From NCBI GenBank assembly GCA_051652245.1, contig JBOFTV010000032.1, positions 1-64,000 on the forward strand: a stretch of DNA of 64,000 nt, given 5' to 3'. The translations under genes were made by a program, and so were the position numbers. Source of the DNA: BHER01 sp051652245 (lineage in GTDB: Bacteria; Bacillota_I; Bacilli_A; Culicoidibacterales; Culicoidibacteraceae). Positions 55,226-64,000 of the stretch are shown here, one piece after another (the first letter of the stretch is position 1; each line of letters begins with the position of its first letter). The notes below the pieces were generated by a model. It was not told the origin of the DNA, searched no databases, and saw nothing but the letters and a program-made list of their open reading frames with translations.

Positions 55226-58200
55226 TTTTGATAAACTCCTTTAAATATACCTGATTATTATTTTTAACTAATGTTAAAACCGTATCAACATAAGGGGTAA
55301 TCGTCTGAATTCTACTTGGTGGAACAGCGATAACAACTTGAATATTAAGTTCATGATAGAACCTCATCATTGCATCAATTCGTGACTCATCCATATTATT
55401 AAATGCCTCATCAAATAAAACAACACAACCAGAATCTTCAACACCATTATTTTTCAATAATTGCTCAAAACTTGCGGCAATAATTACGTAAAATGGCGTT
55501 TGTGTTTCGCCCCCTGATTTCTCTTTATTTACTTTTGAAAAATAAGTTACCTGATTTTTGTCATTCGTTATTTTGATATCATACGCCATATAATAACGAT
55601 AATCTAAATACTTTTCGAGAATCTTCTCATTTTGACTATCATCATCCACACTGCTTAATGTTTCAAAAAGATCATTCATAATTTTGCGATTCTGCTCACT
55701 TAACGTCGAAATGAAAAGATTATCTTGATAGTGATCTTGTCCCGACATGACAATATCATAATATTCACGGTGACTAATTGATTTACTCGGCCCAAAAACA
55801 AACTCGTACCGCTCGTTGTCTGTTCCAAACATCTTCGTTTTCAAATTTTCATTAAGCTGCTTTAAATTATTTTTCGCCATTTTTATCTTCACCCGTAATT
55901 GTGAAATAAAGGCCTCTTGAAATGACTGTTCACATTTTAATTGCGCATCTTTGACAGCTTCCCGACTTTTCTCAATCTCGATACTTTCAATTAAATAGCA
56001 CTGCTGCATATAAGTATCAATTTCATCCAATACCTCACCAAAACCTAGATTCGTAAAGCTATTAAAAGCTCTCATCGCCTGAATAACAACGATTTTCTGC
56101 TCCATCATTGCTAATTCTGCCTGTGTTTTCCGTCGCTGCGCACGCTCTTGCATTGCTGTAAAATTAGCATTATAGCGGCTATAAGCCTTCAGATAATCCT
56201 TTTTAACTTGTTCCCATATTTCAGGGTATTTTTGTTTTTGGTGTTCAACTTGCTTTAAGGCCTCTTGAGAAGGTTGTGCTAATTGCGCTAATTTTTCTAA
56301 CGCCTTGACGATATCATTTTCTGCTACCGCTTTTTGACCGGCAATATTCGCTATTTTAGCTGTTAAGGCTCTTGTTGTCTCCTTAATTTCCGTTAATTGT
56401 TTTTGCATTGTTGCCCATGACGGATCATCATTTAGTTCAGCTAATTGTGTGCCAAAGATTGCTATTTTGGCTACTATTTCATGGTATTGCTCAACTATTG
56501 CGCCATTTTTTAAAATTTGAGGGCAATTATTTGTTGCCACTAGGAGCAGAATTGCTTCCGCATTGCCTAATAGTTGATTTTCACTGATTTTATGCTTTTC
56601 TAATGAAGCTAACCTAAGAATTGCTTCCTTTAATTGTGTTTCCAGCGCCTTTTGACCAATATAAGGCTTCTGATAAATATGCGGATTTATCGCACTGACG
56701 CTAAACTTACTGTAGAGCATACAAGTACTGGTAATTGCCCGCTGATGATTTCGTAAATCACCCAAATTAGCAACGCAAATAACATCATTTAATAAAAAAT
56801 TTGCATAATGCCTTGCATGTTGTGTCGTTGTTTTAACAAGATTTGCGAGGGAATCTTTCCCTGTTGTTGAAAATGCGGCTAATTTCTGACAATCAACAAT
56901 AGCAACGCCATATAGCCCTTTTTTCTGTTTTTGTTGCTCATATAATTCTAACGCTTTCGCAAAATATTGAGGCTCAATTAAAAGATTAAATCGCTGGGTA
57001 TTTAAATACCCCTCAATGGCATCACGCCAAACTTCATCTTTGATTTCAAGGTATTCACAAAATGGTTTAATGCTAATTTGTTCGCCAAATTCTTTGGTTA
57101 ACCCTTCATTAAGAACCTCAATTAAGGTGCGAACATTTACGGGATACTCGAATTTCTTCGTTTTTAAGAGGCTAATTGTCTGATTGATATCACTGATATT
57201 TTGTGATAACTGCCTCAAATTTTCCCTACTAGTATGCCTTTGTTCAAACTGCTCCGCTTGTTGCTTGCGTGAATAATCATCAATTTCTGTCAATAATTCA
57301 ATCACTTGCTCTGGATTCTGACTAATCATTTTCGGTGCTACTGTCAATAGCTCCTGTTTAAGTCCCAAGTTAAGCCCCAATTCCTGTGATTGTTGAACAC
57401 CAACTAAGAATTCTTGATATCCTGCATGCAAGCGAATATGTTCTTTTTCACTAATTGCCAATTTCTGTTCTAATTCCTTGATTCTGATATACGACTCGTT
57501 ATTTCCTAACTGATTAGAAACCGTCATCCACTCTTCCTCTAACTGGATTCGCTCAATCTCATTGCCCTTATTCTGATTACCTAAAACCGTGACACTAACG
57601 TTATTTTTGGCGACTACTTCCTCATTTTTCCTTATCTTCTCGTTTAATTCCTCAGCCTTCGTATAAATGAAAAGGGAAGCAGCCTGATCAATATTCCCTT
57701 CAATTTCCTGATAAACCTTATAGGTGCTACCAACTTCGCCTAGTAAAACCAACCGCTCCTGCTGATTTTTAAGTACCTTATCAAATTCACGATACTTCCT
57801 AATATTCCCCTGGAGACTCTCAACTTTCAAATTATCCTTCACCAACAGAAAATCAAAAATAAAATCATTCAACTCATTAATCGGCTTAAACGCAAGTGCC
57901 CTTGGAATCAGCTCAAAATACTTAGCTTGCACACCTAACGCTTGACTAAACATCATTTTAACTTCTCGAAGCTTATCCCGATAAACCAAAGTAATCCCCT
58001 GCTGCTCAAAATAACCAACAAACTCCTTCCACCGCCGCGCCCGATTCTCAAAAATAAAAAAATCCTCATCCAAACGAACATCGTAAATTGTATAAAACCG
58101 CTCCGTTTTTTGATTTGATTCATTCAGCTCAAAAACACAGCCCAACACCTGATAAATGCCCGTTTGCTCATCATAATACTCCAAAGCAAGATGTGTCGTC

Positions 58201-58460
58201 ACATCACCATCGCGCAGAAATTCCTGCCCCTCGATTCCTAATTTTCCGCGGATATAGCCTTTAAGATCACGTTTAGCTGTAACATTTGCTGCCATATTAA
58301 ATTTAGCAGTTCCACCCGTCAACAAATATTGCATCGCATCAATTAACGTCGACTTTCCACTACCATTTTCCCCCGTAAGCAAAGTATTACCCCTGATATC
58401 GACTAATTTATTAGTAAACATATGCCAATTAATCAACTGCATTCTTGTCATCTTCTTCAT
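55206..58460 (-). CDS. jetC: Wadjet SMC-like ATPase JetC
   Basis: This protein has 1084 residues. Walker A GENGSGKST (30-38), two long coiled-coil arms (about 220-440 and 660-940) around a central hinge, an ABC signature KSGGETQ (981-987) and a Walker B/D-loop LFDEAFNNMDES (about 1015-1026). This is the MukB/MksB-type SMC fold of condensin-like plasmid defence. It forms the DNA loop-extruding motor with JetA and JetB. Starts 32 bases inside jetB, so it is translationally coupled. Confidence 0.96.
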   Translation of the reverse strand: MKKMTRMQLINWHMFTNKLVDIRGNTLLTGENGSGKSTLIDAMQYLLTGGTAKFNMAANVTAKRDLKGYIRGKLGIEGQEFLRDGDVTTHLALEYYDEQTGIYQVLGCVFELNESNQKTERFYTIYDVRLDEDFFIFENRARRWKEFVGYFEQQGITLVYRDKLREVKMMFSQALGVQAKYFELIPRALAFKPINELNDFIFDFLLVKDNLKVESLQGNIRKYREFDKVLKNQQERLVLLGEVGSTYKVYQEIEGNIDQAASLFIYTKAEELNEKIRKNEEVVAKNNVSVTVLGNQNKGNEIERIQLEEEWMTVSNQLGNNESYIRIKELEQKLAISEKEHIRLHAGYQEFLVGVQQSQELGLNLGLKQELLTVAPKMISQNPEQVIELLTEIDDYSRKQQAEQFEQRHTSRENLRQLSQNISDINQTISLLKTKKFEYPVNVRTLIEVLNEGLTKEFGEQISIKPFCEYLEIKDEVWRDAIEGYLNTQRFNLLIEPQYFAKALELYEQQKQKKGLYGVAIVDCQKLAAFSTTGKDSLANLVKTTTQHARHYANFLLNDVICVANLGDLRNHQRAITSTCMLYSKFSVSAINPHIYQKPYIGQKALETQLKEAILRLASLEKHKISENQLLGNAEAILLLVATNNCPQILKNGAIVEQYHEIVAKIAIFGTQLAELNDDPSWATMQKQLTEIKETTRALTAKIANIAGQKAVAENDIVKALEKLAQLAQPSQEALKQVEHQKQKYPEIWEQVKKDYLKAYSRYNANFTAMQERAQRRKTQAELAMMEQKIVVIQAMRAFNSFTNLGFGEVLDEIDTYMQQCYLIESIEIEKSREAVKDAQLKCEQSFQEAFISQLRVKIKMAKNNLKQLNENLKTKMFGTDNERYEFVFGPSKSISHREYYDIVMSGQDHYQDNLFISTLSEQNRKIMNDLFETLSSVDDDSQNEKILEKYLDYRYYMAYDIKITNDKNQVTYFSKVNKEKSGGETQTPFYVIIAASFEQLLKNNGVEDSGCVVLFDEAFNNMDESRIDAMMRFYHELNIQVVIAVPPSRIQTITPYVDTVLTLVKNNNQVYLKEFIKNGQQEN

Positions 58461-59055
58461 TCAATTTTCCCTCCCCTTTTAGGTATAATTTCAATTGTTT
58501 ATCAATAGCATCGATTTTTTCGATCGGAATAATATATAAAATCGTTGGATAGAGTGTAATCGTTGCATCCTCTTCGTCAATTTTACCATTAAGTTGACAA
58601 ATATTATAGCGTTTAAATAGCGCTAAAGCATCTTTTAGCTCAGTCTTCTTAAGCCTTCCTGTTGTTAGTCCGACCTCTTCAATTGCGCTAATCAATTCTT
58701 CAACAGACGTAATAATCCCTTTATGCTGGGCAATCTGCTGCATCTTTTGGTGATATATTTTTCTTAATAATAGCAATAACACCGACTCAAATTTTTTAAA
58801 TTGCAAGTGATTATAATTTTGCGTACTCACCAAACTAATCAATTCATCATATTCAAAATACTGTAACTCATAATCAAGTACAGCAAAATATTTCTTATAC
58901 AACCTTAGATAATTGACAATAAAAAAGTAATCCGACCGATCTTTTTCAATTAATCTTGTCAGATAATTGACACTTAATAGCTTATTAGCAATCCGTGAAA
59001 ATTCCTTCTTCTTTGTCTCTGATAACTTATCATATTCCTGTTCAAAACCATTCAT
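58429..59055 (-). CDS. jetB: Wadjet kite subunit JetB
   Basis: This protein has 208 residues. DUF4194/MksE-type protein with two winged-helix domains (KITE subunit); seen as the acidic, helical sequence with YLRLYKKYFAVLDYELQYFE near residue 50 and SVEELISAIEEVGLTTGRLKK near 115. It bridges JetA and the JetC heads. Shares one base with the jetA stop and 32 with jetC. Confidence 0.92.
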   Translation of the reverse strand: MNGFEQEYDKLSETKKKEFSRIANKLLSVNYLTRLIEKDRSDYFFIVNYLRLYKKYFAVLDYELQYFEYDELISLVSTQNYNHLQFKKFESVLLLLLRKIYHQKMQQIAQHKGIITSVEELISAIEEVGLTTGRLKKTELKDALALFKRYNICQLNGKIDEEDATITLYPTILYIIPIEKIDAIDKQLKLYLKGEGKLNEEDDKNAVD

Positions 59056-60401
59056 TACAACTTCCTCCTAATGATAAAATCATGAAATTTAACATCATCA
59101 ATTGTTACAACTTCAGCTAACTCCTCAATGACATACCCCATTTTCTCACTATATCCATAGAGATAGATAACAATTAAATAAGTAAAATCCGTAAGGTGCG
59201 TAAAGGGCATTGTTGAAGCAACAAGCAAATCTTTAGCCCCCAGTAATTGGTCAACATATTGATTTATTGAACTCTTTGAAAAAAGATTGTTTTTCATCAG
59301 CGCCATCGCTTTTTGCTCTAATAATTCCACATTTTCAAGCATTGGGATAGCAAGTTCACTGCTTTGATATTCATGATAAACACGCGGTTTATAAAGTGAA
59401 GCTTCATCTGCAACAAGATTATTAGCAACCTTGATAAACGTATTTTCAACTTGATCTTGGGCAAAACCTTGAATTAATCGGTTTAATTTCCCTTCTAAGT
59501 CACCCTTAGTATTTAGGAGGAAGCTAATGCGATTAATTGCCGAATCAACATAGCGACGATTCTTCTCATTAATATCCTCCATCACATCTTCAATAATTTC
59601 AAAGGAATGCGCCATATATCCGAGTTGCATCTTCACATGTTCAAGGGCTCTATCATAAGCAAAATCCTTCATTTCCATAATCTTTCTAACAACAACATCA
59701 AGTTGGGGCTCATTATACTCAATCATTTGGAGATTTTGGAGAATATCCATCCTATACTTTGTTGGTGTATCTATTGTGGTCAAATTATGATATGCGCGAT
59801 CGATAATTTTCGCTTGATAATCATAAAGCAATTGATCATGGAGGAGTTTAAGATCATCCTTATTTTTATCATCGACAATTTTTTGGATATATTTTTTGAT
59901 ATTAGCGTTGAGGGCTTTTAGCTTAAGCATCAATGTTCTTGTATCCTCGTATGCCCGCTCGATAATTTTAGCCCCCTCATTTGGATTAAAATTACGAAGT
60001 GCTTGATAAATTGTAAAAACATAACCTGAATATTCAATTGACACCTCAGCATTTAACTCCGACAAAGTTTTAAAAATGACAATTGCATAATCCTCAAACA
60101 CAACATCAATTTGAAAATTAACCCCGCGCTCCTCACTAATCCAACCACATTCCCGCAATCGCCTCAGAACATAAAGACTCCGCTCGCGGACAACTTGAGG
60201 CATTGAATCATCTAGATAAACATGATTATTCTCAAAATAATCATCTAAAATGCTAACTGCCCGCTCCCGCGCCAGCACATATGAAAAATCATCTTCAATT
60301 TGGTGCATCAACAACCAAATACAATCACTCATCATCCGCCGATATTCGGACGCAAAGATACTAAAGAAATTTGGTGGTAGCGTATCAAAGATATTTTTCA
60401 T
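59055..60401 (-). CDS. jetA: Wadjet kleisin subunit JetA
   Basis: This protein has 448 residues. Matches the JetA (DUF5716) family, the kleisin that closes the JetC ring: NIFDTLPPNFFSIFASEYRR at the N-terminus, winged-helix and helical arms in the middle (VVRERSLYVLRRLRECGWIS, about 64-83), and a C-terminal winged helix (about 400-448). The JetA type identifies this as a type I Wadjet system. AAAGGAG precedes the ATG. First gene of the operon, with an inverted repeat in its leader. Confidence 0.93.
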   Translation of the reverse strand: MKNIFDTLPPNFFSIFASEYRRMMSDCIWLLMHQIEDDFSYVLARERAVSILDDYFENNHVYLDDSMPQVVRERSLYVLRRLRECGWISEERGVNFQIDVVFEDYAIVIFKTLSELNAEVSIEYSGYVFTIYQALRNFNPNEGAKIIERAYEDTRTLMLKLKALNANIKKYIQKIVDDKNKDDLKLLHDQLLYDYQAKIIDRAYHNLTTIDTPTKYRMDILQNLQMIEYNEPQLDVVVRKIMEMKDFAYDRALEHVKMQLGYMAHSFEIIEDVMEDINEKNRRYVDSAINRISFLLNTKGDLEGKLNRLIQGFAQDQVENTFIKVANNLVADEASLYKPRVYHEYQSSELAIPMLENVELLEQKAMALMKNNLFSKSSINQYVDQLLGAKDLLVASTMPFTHLTDFTYLIVIYLYGYSEKMGYVIEELAEVVTIDDVKFHDFIIRRKL

Positions 60402-60447
60402 TTATTTAAGCTCCTTTGTGCTTTTTTTTATTCATGAGGGGGATTTT

Positions 60448-60477
60448 TTGTGATTATTGTTATTGTTTTAATCACAA
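60448..60477. promoter_or_regulatory. inverted repeat upstream of jetA
   Basis: TTGTGATTA and its complement TAATCACAA (60448-60456 and 60469-60477) are separated by 12 AT-rich bases. A plausible operator or mRNA hairpin in the jet leader; clear -10/-35 elements were not found. Confidence 0.5.
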
Positions 60478-60525
60478 CCTTTTGAGGGATGATTAAAATA
60501 GCCTTGAACTTTTTAGCAAAGATTA

Positions 60526-61158
60526 TTATAACATTTCTACTTCTCTTTTCTCTTTATTGACAATAAATGTTTCTGGTGATTTGAGACCAATTACTAGTAT
60601 TGGAATACTAATTTGATTATACAATGGTATTAGATATTTTTTGTAGTGATCAAACGTTCCAATTGCACTATCAAAATTACCTGCCTTTCTTAAATCACTT
60701 GTAGCACAGACTATTATTCCTATCTGCGTTTGGATTTCTTTTTTTACATGATTTAGTTCACTTGCAAGTGTCGGTTTCAATAGATTCCATGATACTGCAT
60801 TACTATGATTAAAAGCTATTTCCATCGAAACTCCTTCTTTTACAAAATCTATTCTCCATGGATTTGATGACCTTTCTTCTTTTTCATTTATTTTTTTATT
60901 ATAATCTGTCTCATTAAAAATAAAACTTTCGTCTTTCCAACCACGAACAATTAATTTTTCTCTAACCAAGTGATTAATTGCATGAGAAAGGCTCTTTGAA
61001 CTTGGCTTAATGCTCCTCTGATGCTCAAATTCTTTGATTAGTACATCATCTGACAACTCTAATATTGTCTTTCTAACATCATCATAAATCTTCCTTAATT
61101 CATCTTTTTGATTAATAATATCTTCTGCAAATCTATGTGAATATAATTCATACCTCAC
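60526..61158 (-). CDS. candidate restriction endonuclease, BglII/BstYI-like
   Basis: This protein has 210 residues and starts with GTG. A central segment WRIDFVKEGVSMEIAF has Asp104 followed eight residues later by Glu113, the spacing of the active site in the BglII/BstYI family (Asp-x8-Glu-x-Gln); the third catalytic position is Ala115 here, an oddity. Around it lie NHLVREKLIVRGW (before) and GIIVCATSDLRKAG (after), in keeping with that fold. BglII-type enzymes cut GATC-centred six-base sites. It lies 16 bases after the C5 methyltransferase gene and is surely co-transcribed with it. Family placement is by eye and moderate. Confidence 0.7.
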   Translation of the reverse strand: MRYELYSHRFAEDIINQKDELRKIYDDVRKTILELSDDVLIKEFEHQRSIKPSSKSLSHAINHLVREKLIVRGWKDESFIFNETDYNKKINEKEERSSNPWRIDFVKEGVSMEIAFNHSNAVSWNLLKPTLASELNHVKKEIQTQIGIIVCATSDLRKAGNFDSAIGTFDHYKKYLIPLYNQISIPILVIGLKSPETFIVNKEKREVEML

Positions 61159-61174
61159 TTTTATTCTCTCATTT

Positions 61175-62401
61175 CTAATATTGTATATTTTTTATCTTGT
61201 TCCCTATTTTTTCTACTATTCCCACAACTAAAGCATTTCCCATACAAAAGTATCTTTGCCTTGTCGTCATTCCTTTTGTCCAGTCATCAGGAAATCCATT
61301 TAATCGCTCTGCTTCAATGGGGGTAATTAATCTTAATTTCCCAGATTTAATATCCTCAACCACATGCGTACTCCTATTAACAGATGACTCACTTGTCAGC
61401 ATTGTCCTACCAGGAGCGTCGCTATTATCTGGAAACGCCATTTTCCCCTCTGTATAATTATAGGGTTCACCGTTGGGCTTAATTCTTCGGATTGTTTTTG
61501 CACCTTTTAAATATTCCCATTTTTCGATATTATGTCCAAGAAAATATCTTTGTTCAATCTCTCCGCTTTCAAGTACCTCTCTTAAGCTAATAAAATCTTC
61601 TTTTTTTGGAAGTGTTTCTGTACTGAATATCTCTCCTTTAATCATAACTCCACTATTCCAAAAAGGAGATTTGTTTATGCCATTTACCGCACCAATATTA
61701 AATTTATTTGATACCTCTAGTAAATTTTTATAGGGTGTAAAATTTACTGTTACCTTTTTTTTCTCATTTGCATCATCTAGAACAGGAAATATATCAGCAA
61801 AAAATCCTGAATGAAAAAGTAACTCTTGTTTACTTTTTTTTATATTTTTACTCCCATATTTTGTTTTTGTTCCATATGCAAAAATGAAAACCCTTTTTCG
61901 CTTTTGAGCCCCCCCATAATCTGCCGCATTTATTACCCTCCATTCTACAATATATCCTAATTTATTCAATGAATATAGCATAATTGCAAAATCTCTTCCC
62001 CTTTGACTTGTTGGGGACTTGAGTAGTCTGTCAACATTCTCCAAAAGAATAAATGGTGGTCTTTTTACTTTTACTATTTCTTCTATTTGCCACCACAATA
62101 CACCTTTTTTTCCTTCTAATCCTTTTGCACCTGTTGCAGCTACACTATAATCCTGACAGGGAAAACCGCCAACAAGTAACGTATGATCTGGAATCATCTT
62201 TTTATCTATTGTCGAAATATCCTGATTAACATGGTTTTCTGATACTCCAAAATTACGCTGATAGCAATCAAAAGCAAATTGGTTTTTCGTGCTCGGTTCC
62301 CATTGATTTGCCCATACTGTTTTCCAGTCTTTTGTTGATGCTTCTAATCCACATCGAAAGCCTCCAACTCCTGCAAACAATTCACATACTGTTAAATCCA
62401 T
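61175..62401 (-). CDS. DNA C5-cytosine methyltransferase (Sau3AI-type partner)
   Basis: The ATG at 62401 has GAAGG 8 bases upstream; a TTG one codon earlier is possible. 408 residues with all C5-MTase motifs: I (CELFAGVGGFRCGL, about 6-19), IV (GGFPCQDYS, catalytic Cys82), VI (LLENV, Glu121), VIII (QKRKRVFIF, about 157), and late motifs IX-X including GNALVVGIVEKIG. The linked Sau3AI-like nuclease suggests that it methylates C in GATC. Divergent from the nuclease gene across a 116-base promoter region. Confidence 0.94.
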   Translation of the reverse strand: MDLTVCELFAGVGGFRCGLEASTKDWKTVWANQWEPSTKNQFAFDCYQRNFGVSENHVNQDISTIDKKMIPDHTLLVGGFPCQDYSVAATGAKGLEGKKGVLWWQIEEIVKVKRPPFILLENVDRLLKSPTSQRGRDFAIMLYSLNKLGYIVEWRVINAADYGGAQKRKRVFIFAYGTKTKYGSKNIKKSKQELLFHSGFFADIFPVLDDANEKKKVTVNFTPYKNLLEVSNKFNIGAVNGINKSPFWNSGVMIKGEIFSTETLPKKEDFISLREVLESGEIEQRYFLGHNIEKWEYLKGAKTIRRIKPNGEPYNYTEGKMAFPDNSDAPGRTMLTSESSVNRSTHVVEDIKSGKLRLITPIEAERLNGFPDDWTKGMTTRQRYFCMGNALVVGIVEKIGNKIKNIQY

Positions 62402-62430
62402 CAATCAAACCTTCTCTCTCTTTATTTTAT

Positions 62431-62476
62431 CTGACACATATGTTATTATTATACTATAAAACACCAAATAGATCAA
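62431..62476. promoter_or_regulatory. overlapping divergent promoters with a GATC in the MTase -35
   Basis: Minus strand (methyltransferase): -35 TTGATC (62471-62476), 17-base spacer, -10 TATAAT (62448-62453). Plus strand (nuclease): -35 CTGACA (62431-62436), 18-base spacer, -10 TATAAA (62455-62460). The GATC at 62471-62474 lies in the methyltransferase -35 and just after the nuclease transcription start, so its methylation could tune both. Confidence 0.7.
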
Positions 62477-62517
62477 TCAAAATATTAAGTTATTAAAATA
62501 GAATGAGGATGTTAAAT

Positions 62518-63876
62518 ATGAGTGAACCAATTTATACTACAGTCGAAGAACTGCTCGAGAAAGCTACAGAAACTGAAGGAAAAACAATGCGCCAAATTGA
62601 TAAGTTTAATCGATTAGACAACTTGAGAAATAAGGGAGCCCTTGGTCAGATGATTGAAGAAAGTCATTTTGGTTATGCTATTAATAGTAAAAGCCAAGCA
62701 GACTTTGAAAACCTAGGAATTGAGTTAAAAGTCACAGCTCTTAAATTACTCAAAAATGGCGATGTTTCTGTAAAAGAGCGCCTCGTACTCAATATTATCA
62801 ATTATATGGAAGAATATAAAAAGACATTCCAAACATCTTCCTACATGAACAAGAGTAAAAATATTCTACTTATTTTTTATCTATGGGATGATAAAATCAA
62901 AAATAATGACTATCAAATTATAAAATCGCATCTCTTTACAATTGCGACCAATGATCTCTTTGTAATTGAAAATGATTGGAATACTATTATCCAAAAAATA
63001 AAGGCTGGTCTAGCCCATGAAATTTCAGAGGCAGATACCGATTACCTCGCTGCATGTACAAAAGGGGCTTCTGCTAAGTCTGTCAAGATACAGCCTTTTT
63101 CTAATATTCCCGCTAAACAACGGGCTTTCTCCTATAAAGTTTCTTACATGAATACGGTCGCTCGTGGACTAATCAATCCCCAAAGTCTAAAACCCTTTGC
63201 CCAGCCTGGTTCATTGAAAAATACAACGCTCTCTGAGTTATTACATGAAAAATTTAGGCCATACTATGGAAAATCCATCACAGAAATTACTAATACACTC
63301 AATGCACCGATTTCTTCCACTGCAAAAAATGCTTTACAATTAATAACTTCTGCGATACTTGGAGTAACTTCAACAAGCTTAGACAAAATTGAGGAATTCA
63401 GTAAAGCAAATATTAAAATTAAAACGATTCGCTTGACAACAACTGGTAATTTCCCAGAGCATATGTCATTTCCTACATTCAAATTCCTTGATATCATCAA
63501 CGAAAGCTGGGAAACATCTAAATTATACCAACTTTTTACGACACAAAAATATCTATTTGTTATTTTTCAATACGACAATAATAATGTACTACACCTCAAG
63601 AAGATAAAACTGTGGAATATGCCCTATTCTGTCCTCGAAAATGAAGTTAAGGCTACATGGCTGGAAACTGTCCGTGTTATCAACGAAGGGGTTATTTTGA
63701 CACCAAAGGGCAAGAAAATGAGCAATAACTTGCCAGGATCAAAGTACAACAATGTCTGCCATGTCAGACCACATGCTCAAAACGCCTCTGATGCGTTTCC
63801 TCTCCCTGATGGCAGATTTCTGACCAAGCAAGGGTTTTGGCTTGATAAAAGTTATCTTCGTACAATAATTCTATAG
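62518..63876 (+). CDS. Sau3AI-family type II restriction endonuclease
   Basis: The ATG at 62518 is chosen because GAGG ends 9 bases upstream (the frame opens at 62503). 452 residues, close to Sau3AI (489). Active site in the N-terminal MutH-like half: Asp62 and Glu69-Leu-Lys71 in ADFENLGIELK; KERLVLNIINY (about 88-98), DTDYLAACTKGASAKS (about 180-195) and FSNIPAKQRAFSYKVSYM (about 201-218) match my memory of Sau3AI. The C-terminal half is a second, non-catalytic MutH-like domain used for DNA looping. It should cut GATC. Divergent from the methyltransferase gene and ended by a strong terminator. Confidence 0.92.
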   Translation: MSEPIYTTVEELLEKATETEGKTMRQIDKFNRLDNLRNKGALGQMIEESHFGYAINSKSQADFENLGIELKVTALKLLKNGDVSVKERLVLNIINYMEEYKKTFQTSSYMNKSKNILLIFYLWDDKIKNNDYQIIKSHLFTIATNDLFVIENDWNTIIQKIKAGLAHEISEADTDYLAACTKGASAKSVKIQPFSNIPAKQRAFSYKVSYMNTVARGLINPQSLKPFAQPGSLKNTTLSELLHEKFRPYYGKSITEITNTLNAPISSTAKNALQLITSAILGVTSTSLDKIEEFSKANIKIKTIRLTTTGNFPEHMSFPTFKFLDIINESWETSKLYQLFTTQKYLFVIFQYDNNNVLHLKKIKLWNMPYSVLENEVKATWLETVRVINEGVILTPKGKKMSNNLPGSKYNNVCHVRPHAQNASDAFPLPDGRFLTKQGFWLDKSYLRTIIL

Positions 63877-63884
63877 TATAAAAT

Positions 63885-63921
63885 ATCAAGAAAAAAGGTG
63901 GTCTCCACCTTTTTTCTTGAT
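63885..63921. terminator. strong bidirectional terminator after the restriction gene
   Basis: Perfect 17-bp stem ATCAAGAAAAAAGGTGG with its complement and a 3-base loop TCT; T-rich exit on both strands. Confidence 0.95.
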
Positions 63922-63941
63922 TAAATCACCCGCGCCATCCC

Positions 63942-64000
63942 TTATTGAGCTATAACATCAAAATAAACATAACTCAAATCACTCTCAGAAACGCCCAAAC
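63942..64000 (-). CDS. possible 3' end of a gene entering from the right
   Basis: On the minus strand one frame is open from the edge to a TAA at 63942-63944, giving LGVSESDLSYVYFDVIAQ. The stop lies 21 bases before the shared terminator hairpin, as expected for a real gene end. Too short to identify. Confidence 0.4.
   Translation of the reverse strand, partial: LGVSESDLSYVYFDVIAQ

Overview
The window is low-GC DNA from a Gram-positive-type bacterium, most likely Bacillota. Evidence is an LPQTG sortase anchor, lipobox signal peptides, strong AGGAGG-type ribosome binding sites, cre-like CcpA boxes, PTS sugar systems with PRD and RpiR regulators, and T-rich intrinsic terminators. Species cannot be named from sequence alone. 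Apart from one convergent beta-glucoside unit (47.1-50.5 kb) and one restriction enzyme gene (62.5-63.9 kb), everything reads on the minus strand.

Layout. (1) 1-8.0 kb: a four-gene surface operon, transcribed from a promoter carrying a perfect cre box: an internalin-like LPXTG leucine-rich-repeat protein, a TPR lipoprotein, a membrane-anchored protein, and a large secreted RHS/YD-repeat protein that runs off the left edge. (2) 8.2-23.0 kb: a 14-gene hexuronate operon led by a GntR/FCD regulator: two ABC permeases, UxuA, three Gfo/Idh oxidoreductases, a UxuB-type SDR, a sugar-binding lipoprotein, UxaC, an MFS carrier, KDPG aldolase, KDG kinase and a GH13 glucosidase. Together they take glucuronate-containing material to KDPG and then pyruvate plus triose phosphate. 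(3) 23.0-31.5 kb: an accessory island with a small secreted two-Cys protein, a membrane-anchored protein, three MacB/FtsX-like permeases, a LolD-like ATPase and IS66/IS1182 debris. It is bounded by a roughly 0.4 kb duplication of the 3' end of the neighbouring PRD regulator gene. (4) 31.6-39.4 kb: a complete L-ascorbate operon (ulaG-A-B-C-D-E-F plus a PRD regulator). (5) 39.4-40.1 kb: about 670 bases without a gene, full of hairpins with G4/C4 loops, a candidate small-RNA locus. (6) 40.1-46.0 kb: an RpiR regulator, MFS carrier, FGGY kinase, YgcW-like SDR and FAD oxidase, resembling the enterobacterial ygc cluster of unknown substrate. (7) 46.4-50.5 kb: a C39-like fragment, then a phospho-beta-glucosidase, RpiR regulator and PTS EIIC. 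(8) 50.6-63.9 kb: a defence island: a SWIM/SNF2 helicase, a complete type I Wadjet system (jetABCD), and a GATC-type restriction-modification module with one C5 methyltransferase and two different candidate nucleases.

Most of the window is therefore carbohydrate scavenging under catabolite control, interrupted by one recently acquired membrane-transport island and followed by DNA defence. The least explained parts are the island at 23-31 kb, the hairpin field at 39.5-40.0 kb, and the surface operon ending in the RHS protein.
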